Below are positions 1 to 6,655 of a DNA stretch of 8,094 nucleotides, piece after piece. A program made the position numbers and the translations under genes. The DNA is taken from positions 1 through 8,094 of the forward strand of contig CAJTPP010000062.1 of assembly GCA_910578235.1 (NCBI GenBank). The letters run 5' to 3'. A model generated the notes under the pieces. The model had not been told where the DNA came from. It saw only the letters and a list, made by a program, of their open reading frames with translations, and did not search any database. Source of the DNA: an uncultured Clostridia bacterium. Lineage in GTDB: Bacteria > Bacillota > Clostridia > UBA1381. Each line of letters starts with the position of its first letter. Within the stretch, counting starts at the first letter, position 1.

Positions 1-2
1 AA

Positions 3-74
3 ATGACTTCTGAAGTAAGTGCGCTCTATGCGAATAAAGAGGATGTGGATAGAGAGATGAGATCATTTGAGTAG
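3..74 (+). CDS. C-terminal end of an unidentified protein (partial, cut at left edge)
   Basis: This frame is open from the left edge and ends at TAG (72-74), giving a tail that reads MTSEVSALYANKEDVDREMR followed by SFE. The other two plus-strand frames hit stops within the first dozen bases. The composition is charged and helical with ordinary codon use, so the tail of a real gene is plausible. The ATG at base 3 has no upstream sequence to judge, so it may be internal. No family can be recognised from 23 residues. No convincing terminator follows, and 75-254 is A+T-rich with no other gene visible. A short chance open frame remains possible. Confidence 0.4.
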   Translation: MTSEVSALYANKEDVDREMRSFE

Positions 75-191
75 GAAATCATTTCTTGTCAATAAAAATC
101 TGATAATGTATATTTAGATGTGATGAAGCCATAGGAGAAATCAATAAAAATTAATTGAGTTCTATGGATTTTGCATACATTGCCATATATC

Positions 192-221
192 TTGACTTTT
201 AGAATGCTTTTATTATATTAT
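192..221 (+). promoter_or_regulatory. Weak promoter-like sequence facing the 3' end of the hydrolase gene
   Basis: TTGACT (192-197) is followed after 18 bp by TATTAT (216-221), each one mismatch from the sigma-A consensus. It points rightward into the end of the minus-strand gene, so any transcript would be antisense. No credible plus-strand gene lies directly downstream. In such A+T-rich DNA this may be chance. Confidence 0.2.
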
Positions 222-254
222 GGCATGGATTAAAATTATATTAAAGAATAGACT

Positions 255-3200
255 TTAATTTCTTATATAGAGAATATCCGCGGCGGGAGTCATTTTGTTG
301 TCCCACACAAATACTTTGAGTTCCTGAGCGTTATCTATATTAATTGAAGATGATAAAGCTATTGTTTTGTCATTGTCTGAGAAATCGGTGATTTCAGTAC
401 GTATTATATTTGTTAATTTATTATCCTTATATAACGCCGCGTATATATGGCAGTTATTTAAGCTGTCATTATTAGCGCGGCGGACTTTGACAGCTGTTAA
501 TACTCCACTTGTTGGAAGTGAGTTTGAGCATTCAATATTATTTATTATTGCGGCTGTAATAACGGTTTTGTCTGATGGTGTGAGTGTCGTTGTGGGCATT
601 GGTGTGAGTGTAGGTGTGGGCGTCGGTGTAGGCGTTGGTGTGAGTGTAGGTGTAGCTGTTGGCATAACATTATTGCTTATTATATTAAATGTTGTTTCAT
701 CGCTTGCTCCGGAAACGCTTTCCCATTTTCCAAGATTAGAAGCTACTATTTTAACTTCTATCGGATAGTTTGCGGAAGATGGAATTTCATCTTTTAATAT
801 TTCTATTTTCCATGAATATGATCCATCAGAGGGATTTACTGTTCTTACTGCCTTTGCGGGACCGTAATCAACATAAACATCCGTATATTTTTGTAGATCC
901 GAGTCATTCGATGTATATATAACGTCAATCGGAGAACTGTCGGCTGTGACATCGTTAATTGTATTTAATGTCAATTCCTGACGTGTGCCCTTGCTGACAT
1001 ACGGAATTGTCATTCCTGTAGCTGTCACTTTAAATATTGATTTTATACTTCCGTCTGTATTTTTGATTTCAGGAGAATAAATCATAGAAAAGGATTCCTG
1101 AGCCTTTCCCGTGCCGCTTGTATATTGGCAGCCGGTGTTATAATATACTCTGTTATTGTGGAAACGCATAGTATTTCTTGTCACAGACGCGACATTGTCA
1201 GCAAGGACAGTACCGTCTTTTGTCATGGCGCTAATGTCTATAATTTCGGATTTTATAAGCTCGTAAGGAGCCATAAGAGGAATAAGTTCAGCCTTAGTAT
1301 CTTCTGGAACTGCGGCTTTGCCGCCTGTTCCGTCATAAGCTTCGCCGTTTGATGTTATTACAGATGGGATTTTATTCATATAATATGTGTCGGCAGTAAA
1401 GGTATCATATCCTTTTAAATTTGCTGTATTTGTCGCTCCGAGCGTAGGATTTGAGTCGCCGTTTCCGTTGGCGGGAGTTTCCATCTTTTCATAATTGATA
1501 AAACGGTGATTGCCGTAGCGGGACATGTTTCCGTTGAATTTATCAAATGGCGATATATAGCTGTTGAAGTCGTATTTTGTATTAGCATATACTGAATTTG
1601 ACGGGTTTTTCATAAGCATATACGGTTCATAATCCGAGTGAGTTTTGCCGGAGACTTTTGTGTCGTTTACCGAAGGTGACTCGGGTATAGCGTAATTGGT
1701 GAATGCGTTTATTTCATCCGCAAGCTCTTTGTCAAAGAACCAGAACGAGGCTTTTTTATCTGCTTCGACAGCTTCAGCGTTATTTTTGCCGTCTGACAGC
1801 CATCCGCGGAGTGTGTCACGGTAATATCCTGCCGCGCGTTCACTTCCGTTTTCATCCTTTTCAAACGGCTTCATGAGATATCCGCTTTCTGTAAGATTAT
1901 TAAGAATGTACTTGTCATTGCCGCCTTTAAACGTGTCGGGCAAACGGTAGTCAATTGCCTTTACAATGTATTTTGTCAGTATTTCGCTTGCATTGTTGGA
2001 CCAGTCATAGTGACCGCTGCCCCATTCGATAATATGTGATACAAGCTGATTTGTGTCTATAGCTCTCTGATGATCAATATGGTAACGCGCGTCGCATACG
2101 CTTCTGTCACGTCCCGCGCCTGTAGAATGTTCGGTGTATTGCGCGGCATACTGCAATGACGGAATATTGGGTACCATACCGTAGCCATGAGCGTCATTTT
2201 CGGCGTTTGAGGAATTTGTGCAGTCACCCCACATACCGTTTTTCATATGTATTTGAGCGATTATTCTGTCATACGCCCAGTTTCCGCTTCTGTATCCGAA
2301 TGGTGACGCGGCACTGTGGCCTATGGTGATAAGAGGTGTGTTTTCTGCTACACAGGTATATCCTGAGACTGCGGCAATTCCAGCAAGAAGCTCGTTCATG
2401 ATCTGAGCGGCGTCTTTGCCGTCATAGGTTTTGAATTTGTCCGCGGTAAACAGGCTGTCGCCTTTATAATCTGTTGACGTATACATGCCCTGAAGAATAT
2501 TTTTATAATTTTTTCCTTCGCCTGTATAATCTGGCGGAATATTGTCGTTTTTATCCACAATAAATAAAATGCCGAAATTCTTTTCTGCGAGAGCTTCGCG
2601 CAAAACTTTTGAATAAGCGAAAGGTACTTCTATAAGATTGAGTTTTATTGCTATAAGACCCCGAAGTGTGTCAGGTGAGGTTGTTTTCGGAACCCACATA
2701 TAGGCGTCATATTTTCTGCCGTTATCCTGTGTTCTTGTATCTGTACCTGTCTGCATAAAATCATTCGTTCCGCCGGTAAAATGATATTGGAATGTATCAT
2801 CTGTATTAAGCCGGTCAATTGCCGTGCCTGTGTGAACAGGCGGTGTATAGTCTGTATCAGTTTTTTTTATCGGAGCGGGAACCGGTGACGGAGTTGGCGT
2901 TGGTTCCGGCGCTGCCGCTCCTGAGATTTTGAGGTCTTTGATCTGGGCTGTGCCGGTTATGCCGCGAAACATAAAAGTGAATTTTGCCTGGAGAGTATCA
3001 TATCCTTCGGGCAGGCCTTCTCCTGAAACATATGTAACTGTCCTTTCACACCAATCGGTGTCATTGGTAAGAGCATTGTGAAAAGTGGCTATTTTACCGC
3101 TTTTTAAAGAAGTTACGTCTTTTGTTGCGTCAGGATCGGTGTTAGTCGTGTTTGTCGCAAGCGTTACAGCATTAAGATAAAGACCGTTATTTAAAAAGTC

Positions 3201-4142
3201 TGTCATATTTGTTTTTTCTTTGAATGTTAAGGTGTATTTAGTATTTGGCTGGATATTCTTTATCGAAGCGGATATCCCGTATAAGGTGTTCCCCGCGTCT
3301 GCTCCGCTGCCGCTTGTTATTGTAACGATATTATTTTCTGTATCAACTGTATGTGACGCTCCTTTACGGTCATTTGGATTGCTTGTAACCTTCCATACAA
3401 TGCTGTAGTCGATAGCTTCGCCTGTAAAGGTGTTTTCACGGTATCCGCTCCACATTTTTACTTTTGTAATTGTAAGTACGGCAAGATTGGCGGCTGTTAC
3501 AGGGTAGAAGCCTTTTTGATTGTAATAATAATCAACTCCCGCGGTATTTTCGTTTTTTATGGTCATAACATTGTCTGTATTTGAGGTTATTATATTTCCG
3601 ACACCTGAAATGTTTCCGTTTTCAACGGTATAGCTTTCGCCGTTCATAATAGCAGACATGTTTTTAGCGTTCCATACGTTTGCTCTTGCCGGAACAGTGA
3701 CTTCTGTCAAATAGGAGTATCCCGTACCCAGATCGGGAACTTTAAATGTAACATTTAGATCATTATCATTTCTTGCGTAAAAGCTGCTTGTTGTACCTAC
3801 AATAACTATTTTTGACGAGTCATTGTTTTCGAGACATGAAGCGGTTATTGCCGCGTCAGGCATTGTAAAAGTACACTGCTTATCAGAAATGTTTATATTT
3901 TGAGGTATATCTGTTTTGTTTTCAGCATCTTTATAGCTTATAACAAGCGAATTACTGACATAATCATCAGGCAATGTCAATGTAACTGTTTCGCCTGCGT
4001 TTGCCGCCGCTGCTGATGTAATGATACCGTTTGATACATTTACAGCGTGTCCGGTTTCAGCGCTGGAGATAGTCTGCAAGCCGCTGAAAATGCCCGCGGT
4101 TATGGTAAATGAGCTGATCAGAGCGATAATTTTTGTTTTCAT
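255..4142 (-). CDS. Large secreted multidomain serine alpha/beta-hydrolase (putative carbohydrate esterase)
   Basis: This 1295-residue exported protein starts at ATG 4142, with GGGAGG (4153-4158) 10 nt upstream. Residues 1-28 form a signal peptide (Lys-rich start, hydrophobic core, small residues before Ala28). Residues 30-104 resemble a beta-repeat module ending in FTMPDAAIT. Residues 110-408 are beta-rich; the part after about 270 looks like a carbohydrate-binding jelly roll. A Pro/Thr linker spans about 412-425. Residues 445-735 look like an alpha/beta-hydrolase: nucleophile elbow ITIGHSAASPFGYR with Ser610, and probable catalytic His711 in WGSGHYDW; Glu671 is a candidate acid. Residues 736-820 (GWLSDGK, ASFWFFDKELA) probably extend this domain, and about 821-1155 are unassigned. 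A second Pro/Thr linker spans 1161-1190, and a beta-sandwich with KVFVWDNKMTP closes the protein. No LPXTG, SLH or dockerin motif is seen, so it is probably released. The substrate is unknown; a polysaccharide ester is inferred from architecture. The divergent AraC gene is the likely regulator. Elbow position five is Ala instead of the usual Gly. Confidence 0.9.
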   Translation of the reverse strand: MKTKIIALISSFTITAGIFSGLQTISSAETGHAVNVSNGIITSAAAANAGETVTLTLPDDYVSNSLVISYKDAENKTDIPQNINISDKQCTFTMPDAAITASCLENNDSSKIVIVGTTSSFYARNDNDLNVTFKVPDLGTGYSYLTEVTVPARANVWNAKNMSAIMNGESYTVENGNISGVGNIITSNTDNVMTIKNENTAGVDYYYNQKGFYPVTAANLAVLTITKVKMWSGYRENTFTGEAIDYSIVWKVTSNPNDRKGASHTVDTENNIVTITSGSGADAGNTLYGISASIKNIQPNTKYTLTFKEKTNMTDFLNNGLYLNAVTLATNTTNTDPDATKDVTSLKSGKIATFHNALTNDTDWCERTVTYVSGEGLPEGYDTLQAKFTFMFRGITGTAQIKDLKISGAAAPEPTPTPSPVPAPIKKTDTDYTPPVHTGTAIDRLNTDDTFQYHFTGGTNDFMQTGTDTRTQDNGRKYDAYMWVPKTTSPDTLRGLIAIKLNLIEVPFAYSKVLREALAEKNFGILFIVDKNDNIPPDYTGEGKNYKNILQGMYTSTDYKGDSLFTADKFKTYDGKDAAQIMNELLAGIAAVSGYTCVAENTPLITIGHSAASPFGYRSGNWAYDRIIAQIHMKNGMWGDCTNSSNAENDAHGYGMVPNIPSLQYAAQYTEHSTGAGRDRSVCDARYHIDHQRAIDTNQLVSHIIEWGSGHYDWSNNASEILTKYIVKAIDYRLPDTFKGGNDKYILNNLTESGYLMKPFEKDENGSERAAGYYRDTLRGWLSDGKNNAEAVEADKKASFWFFDKELADEINAFTNYAIPESPSVNDTKVSGKTHSDYEPYMLMKNPSNSVYANTKYDFNSYISPFDKFNGNMSRYGNHRFINYEKMETPANGNGDSNPTLGATNTANLKGYDTFTADTYYMNKIPSVITSNGEAYDGTGGKAAVPEDTKAELIPLMAPYELIKSEIIDISAMTKDGTVLADNVASVTRNTMRFHNNRVYYNTGCQYTSGTGKAQESFSMIYSPEIKNTDGSIKSIFKVTATGMTIPYVSKGTRQELTLNTINDVTADSSPIDVIYTSNDSDLQKYTDVYVDYGPAKAVRTVNPSDGSYSWKIEILKDEIPSSANYPIEVKIVASNLGKWESVSGASDETTFNIISNNVMPTATPTLTPTPTPTPTPTLTPMPTTTLTPSDKTVITAAIINNIECSNSLPTSGVLTAVKVRRANNDSLNNCHIYAALYKDNKLTNIIRTEITDFSDNDKTIALSSSINIDNAQELKVFVWDNKMTPAADILYIRN
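573..662 (-). repeat. Pro/Thr linker coding repeat in the hydrolase gene
   Basis: Residues 1161-1190 alternate Pro-Thr with occasional Leu, Met, Ala and Ser. On the plus strand this reads as a degenerate GGTGTx/GGCGTx hexamer array. A 19-bp direct repeat (599-617 and 635-653) lies inside it at a 36-bp offset, consistent with slippage or local duplication. Such linkers usually join modules of secreted glycan-active enzymes. Confidence 0.85.
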
Positions 4143-4180
4143 ATATTAAAGTCCTCCCGTTAAAATTTAATTATATATTG

Positions 4181-4209
4181 AGTATATCATTGCGGGTAAT
4201 TACTTTCCA
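4181..4209 (-). promoter_or_regulatory. Putative promoter of the secreted hydrolase gene
   Basis: Read on the minus strand, TGATATACT gives an extended -10 (TATACT, 4181-4186, with TG one base upstream). A 17-bp spacer separates it from TGGAAA (4204-4209), a weak -35 matching 4 of 6 positions. A start near 4174 would give a leader of about 31 nt carrying the GGGAGG ribosome binding site. The weak -35 fits a promoter that needs an activator. Confidence 0.55.
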
Positions 4210-4213
4210 TATA

Positions 4214-4287
4214 AAAAGAAATAATGAAATTTTGAATTAAATTTATAAAATTTTAGTTTAAATTATTGAAGCGGAAAAGAAATGATG
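4214..4287. repeat. Direct repeat pair AAAAGAAATRATG, candidate AraC-family operator
   Basis: AAAAGAAATAATG (4214-4226) and AAAAGAAATGATG (4275-4287) match at 12 of 13 positions in the same orientation, 61 bp apart. The left copy lies just upstream of the hydrolase -35 box. The right copy sits in the spacer of the AraC gene's own promoter. AraC-family proteins commonly bind direct repeats, so activation of the hydrolase and autorepression are plausible. The sequence is A-rich and the assignment is inferred. Confidence 0.35.
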
Positions 4288-4294
4288 CTATAAT
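4266..4294 (+). promoter_or_regulatory. Promoter of the AraC-family regulator gene
   Basis: TTGAAG (4266-4271) is separated by 17 bp from a perfect TATAAT (4289-4294) preceded by TGC, an extended -10. Transcription would start near 4301, leaving a leader of only about 15 nt before ATG 4316. Confidence 0.7.
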
Positions 4295-4300
4295 AAAATA

Positions 4301-4307
4301 AAGGTGG
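4301..4307 (+). promoter_or_regulatory. Ribosome binding site fixing the AraC gene start at 4316
   Basis: AAGGTGG lies 8 nt before ATG 4316. The upstream in-frame GTG at 4304 falls inside this site and has no binding site of its own, so ATG 4316 is preferred. The site would be almost at the 5' end of the predicted mRNA. Confidence 0.7.
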
Positions 4308-4315
4308 GATTTGAC

Positions 4316-5098
4316 ATGGAAGTATCAAAGAAGGCATATTTTTATTTTAAGCTTGAGGATGAACCGTATACTGATTATAAAAACGGCTGGCATGAATGGT
4401 ATATGGAGTATTTTTGCAGAGAGGTTCATGTTTTTGATAACAGCGGAAATGATATAATTGCGCCGTCAGGGACAATATATCTTGTGCCTCCTAATACACC
4501 TATGTATTTCAATTATGAAAATACTGACAAGTTTATACATACATCGTGGATTTTCAGTGCGGAACGCAGTTTTATGGACAGTCTCGCTATTCCCTACAGA
4601 ACACCGGTGACTATAAAAAATATTGATGATTTTGAACTTTTGTTGTATGAAATGCAGTCAAGACAGATTTCACAGTCTAAATTCAGTCAAATTCAGCAAG
4701 ATGCCTATTTAATGCTTATTTTATCGTTTATACATGATGAAATATATCCTTTTAAAAAAGATTTTTATCTGAAAAAGGGAGACAACTTACAGCAGGTGCG
4801 CAGTACAGTGATGAATAGTCTCGCGATACACTGGACAATAAACAGTATGGCGGAGAGAGCCCATATGAGCGCAAGCACATTTCAGCGTCAGTATAAGGAA
4901 CTTTATGGAAAGACTCCTATTGCCGATTTGTATGATATGCGTTTTACAAAAGCGAAACGGCTTATTGAAACAGGCTATTCCATTCCGTATATTCTCCACT
5001 CCTGCTGTTTTAAATCTTTGCAGCATTTTTCAGCTTTTTTTAAAAAGCGCGCGGGGATTACGCCTACAGCATATAAAAAGCAGTTAGAAAAGAAATGA
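4316..5098 (+). CDS. AraC-family transcriptional regulator
   Basis: This is a 260-residue cytoplasmic DNA-binding protein of usual AraC-family length. Residues 1 to about 110 look like a cupin-type sensing domain, with the typical segment APSGTIYLVPPNTPMYF (49-65). Residues 160-256 form the double helix-turn-helix domain: the first helix pair is around 173-198 (INSMAERAHMSASTFQRQYKELYG) and the second around 222-245, followed by the family signature GITPTAYKK. The inducer is unknown; members beside glycan enzymes often sense sugars. The gene is divergent from the secreted hydrolase and shares a 173-bp control region with it, so the hydrolase is the most likely target. No clear terminator follows, but the next operon has its own promoter. 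One oddity is Cys230-Cys231 in the second helix-turn-helix, where many relatives have Gly before Phe. Confidence 0.95.
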   Translation: MEVSKKAYFYFKLEDEPYTDYKNGWHEWYMEYFCREVHVFDNSGNDIIAPSGTIYLVPPNTPMYFNYENTDKFIHTSWIFSAERSFMDSLAIPYRTPVTIKNIDDFELLLYEMQSRQISQSKFSQIQQDAYLMLILSFIHDEIYPFKKDFYLKKGDNLQQVRSTVMNSLAIHWTINSMAERAHMSASTFQRQYKELYGKTPIADLYDMRFTKAKRLIETGYSIPYILHSCCFKSLQHFSAFFKKRAGITPTAYKKQLEKK

Positions 5099-5187
5099 TA
5101 TGTGCGGCTGTAGTGTTTCAGACGATATACTTGCGATCAAATGTATGGAGCCGTTACCTGTCTGATACTGTGAAATAAAATCTGTCA

Positions 5188-5216
5188 TTGTAAATGGGCA
5201 AAAGGTATGGTATAAT
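5188..5216 (+). promoter_or_regulatory. Promoter of the small Cys-rich protein / dinB operon
   Basis: TTGTAA (5188-5193) and a perfect TATAAT (5211-5216) are 17 bp apart, with TGG making an extended -10. Transcription would begin near 5223, so an in-frame ATG at 5194 cannot be the start codon. No GAAC-N4-GTTC SOS box of the Bacillus/Clostridium LexA type is present between 5099 and 5238. Confidence 0.7.
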
Positions 5217-5225
5217 CTTTACGGC

Positions 5226-5233
5226 AAAGGAGG
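5226..5233 (+). promoter_or_regulatory. Ribosome binding site fixing the small protein start at 5239
   Basis: AAAGGAGG is a near-perfect site 5 nt before ATG 5239. It selects this start over the upstream in-frame ATG at 5194. Confidence 0.85.
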
Positions 5234-5238
5234 CTGTT

Positions 5239-5418
5239 ATGGGAAAAAGTAATTGTGAAATGTGTATGAATTATTATTATGATGAAGAATATGAGTGTTA
5301 TACCTGCGCAATGAATTTGGACGAAGATGAAATGTACAGGTTTGTAAGAGGAAATAATGATGACTGTCATTATTTCAGAATGGGTGATGATTATACTATT
5401 GTAGAGAAACAAAATTAG
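5239..5418 (+). CDS. Small CxxC/CxxC protein upstream of dinB (DUF6472-like)
   Basis: This 59-residue acidic protein has Cys6-x2-Cys9 and Cys20-x2-Cys23 separated by ten residues, then Cys43-His44, an arrangement suited to one zinc ion. Between them are Tyr- and Asp/Glu-rich stretches (NYYYDEEYEC, NLDEDEMYRF). No signal peptide or membrane segment is seen. From memory it matches the DUF6472 family of Clostridia, whose members I recall lying next to DNA polymerase IV genes; this was not searched. It is first in a tight operon: 11 nt separate it from dinB, and the dinB ribosome binding site overlaps its stop codon, so translation is probably coupled. The function is unknown. A role as accessory factor or regulator of the polymerase is inferred from position only. 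Confidence 0.88.
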   Translation: MGKSNCEMCMNYYYDEEYECYTCAMNLDEDEMYRFVRGNNDDCHYFRMGDDYTIVEKQN

Positions 5419-5423
5419 GTGAT
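5417..5423 (+). promoter_or_regulatory. dinB ribosome binding site overlapping the upstream stop codon
   Basis: AGGTGAT complements the 16S rRNA tail and begins inside the TAG stop (5416-5418) of the small gene, 6 nt before ATG 5430. Ribosomes ending on the first gene could reinitiate on dinB, which suggests coupled expression. Confidence 0.7.
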
Positions 5424-5429
5424 TAAGCA

Positions 5430-6623
5430 ATGGAAAGAACGATACTTCACTGTGACTGTAACGGTTTTTACGCGTCAGTGGAATGCGTATTAAGACCTGA
5501 ACTCAGAGATGTGCCTATGGCTGTGGGCGGGAACGAGGAAATGCGTCATGGAATAATACTGGCTAAAAATGAGAAGGCAAAGAAATTTAATATTCAGACT
5601 GCTGAGACTATATGGCAGGCAAAAAAGAAATGTCCTGAGCTTGTGGTTGTTCCGCCGCACCGCGAGTTGTATTATAAGTATTCAAAACGCGTTATGGACA
5701 TTTATAAAAGATATACCGATTATGTGGAAACATTCGGTTTGGACGAGGCGTGGCTGGATGTTACGGAAAGCCGTATGCTGTTTGGGGACGGAGTTAAAAT
5801 AGCTAATGAGCTTCGCAGGCTTGTAAGGGAGGAAACAGGACTTACTATTTCTGTCGGAGTATCTTTTTGCAAAGTTTTTGCAAAGCTTGGAAGTGATTAT
5901 AAAAAACCTGACGCGACTACAGTGTTTTCAAAGGAAAATTGGCGTGAGTTTATATATCCTTTGTCAGCTAAAGATTTGCTTTTGGTTGGTGAAAAGACAT
6001 ATCAGGCGCTTGGCAAGATGGGGATAAAAACAATAGGACAGCTTGCCGAGGCGGATAAGCGACTGCTTACATCGCGGTTTGGAAAGCTGGGAGACTCGCT
6101 TCATCGTTACGCGAACGGACTGGATAATGATCCTGTAAAATCGATATATTATAAGGAGGAAGTAAAGTCTGTCGGAAACAGCACAACATTTGATCATGAT
6201 CTTGTCGGTGAAGACGAGATAAAGAACGGTATATATGCTTTATCAGACAGTGTTGCCGCGCGTATGCGCAGAAAAGGAGTTAAATGTACAACAGTACAGG
6301 TCGCTATAAAGGATCCCGATTTTAAAATTATAAATCGTCAACAGAAGCTGACCGTTCCTACCTATACCTCCCGTGATATACGAGAGACAGCTATGGAAAT
6401 TGTGAGAAAAGCATGGAATATGAAACTTCCTGTAAGGATGATAAGCGTTACCGGGACAGGGCTTGTAAGAGAGAATGAGGTATATGATCAGATAAGCCTG
6501 TTTGAACAGGAGGATATTCATGACAGGAAAGTGGAGCGGTTTGAGAAAACCGTGGATGACCTTAAAAAACGTTTCGGTGATATTGTATCACTTGGGGGAA
6601 ACAGAAGAAATAATAAGAATTAA
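5430..6623 (+). CDS. dinB: Y-family DNA polymerase (DNA polymerase IV, DinB type)
   Basis: This 397-residue error-prone translesion polymerase extends primers past damaged template bases. The palm/fingers segment begins ILHCDCNGFYASVE. Metal ligands are expected at Asp9 and at Asp105-Glu106 in FGLDEAWLDVT, and Tyr14 is the likely steric gate that excludes ribonucleotides. SVGVSFCKVFAKLGSDYKKPD (141-161, interrupted here only for description) is the conserved palm motif with template-contacting and Lys residues. A helix-hairpin-helix-like thumb (about 180-235) and a little-finger domain (about 245-350) follow. QISLF (354-358) is a good sliding-clamp binding motif, followed by a charged tail. 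Position 11 is Asn where E. coli DinB has Asp10; I recall this as common in the Firmicutes UvrX/YqjW-like subgroup. It is second in the operon with the small Cys-rich protein. No SOS box is seen upstream, so DNA-damage control is not evident here. Confidence 0.96.
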   Translation: MERTILHCDCNGFYASVECVLRPELRDVPMAVGGNEEMRHGIILAKNEKAKKFNIQTAETIWQAKKKCPELVVVPPHRELYYKYSKRVMDIYKRYTDYVETFGLDEAWLDVTESRMLFGDGVKIANELRRLVREETGLTISVGVSFCKVFAKLGSDYKKPDATTVFSKENWREFIYPLSAKDLLLVGEKTYQALGKMGIKTIGQLAEADKRLLTSRFGKLGDSLHRYANGLDNDPVKSIYYKEEVKSVGNSTTFDHDLVGEDEIKNGIYALSDSVAARMRRKGVKCTTVQVAIKDPDFKIINRQQKLTVPTYTSRDIRETAMEIVRKAWNMKLPVRMISVTGTGLVRENEVYDQISLFEQEDIHDRKVERFEKTVDDLKKRFGDIVSLGGNRRNNKN

Positions 6624-6648
6624 ACGGCACATGTTTATGTGCCGTTTT
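6622..6648. terminator. Bidirectional intrinsic terminator between dinB and the recombinase gene
   Basis: Arms 6622-6632 and 6637-6647 form an 11-bp perfect stem around a GTTT loop, with core CGGCACAT/ATGTGCCG. TTTT at 6645-6648 follows on the plus strand, and on the minus strand the hairpin is followed by TTTAATTCTTATT. It begins inside the dinB stop codon and lies 8 bp beyond the recombinase stop, so it can end both convergent transcripts. Confidence 0.85.
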
Positions 6649-6655
6649 GTATATT

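Noticed and set aside
89..151. 11-bp direct repeat TCAATAAAAAT (89-99 and 141-151)
   Set aside because: Short and A+T-rich in an A+T-rich gap, with no promoter or gene that it would explain.
367..768. Plus-strand open frame of 133 codons rich in Gly-Val repeats
   Set aside because: It is the antisense reading of the Pro/Thr linker and C-terminal module of the large hydrolase; the Gly-Val pattern comes from complementing Pro-Thr codons.
1125..1352. Plus-strand open frame inside the hydrolase gene
   Set aside because: No ribosome binding site or family resemblance, and it lies opposite a well-supported gene.
4304..4315. GTG start four codons upstream for the AraC-family gene
   Set aside because: The codon falls inside the AAGGTGG site that serves ATG 4316 and has no binding site of its own.
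5118..5165. TCAGAC/GTCTGA inverted repeat as a structured RNA or terminator
   Set aside because: The 6-bp arms are 36 nt apart, the inner part does not fold well, and no T-tract follows.
5194..5238. ATG start 15 codons upstream for the small Cys-rich protein
   Set aside because: It lies upstream of the -10 box at 5211-5216 and lacks a binding site; ATG 5239 has AAAGGAGG.
5185..5430. Minus-strand frame of 81 codons opposite the small Cys-rich gene
   Set aside because: The hydrophobic Ile/His-rich product is an antisense shadow; the plus-strand gene has promoter, binding site and conserved Cys pattern.
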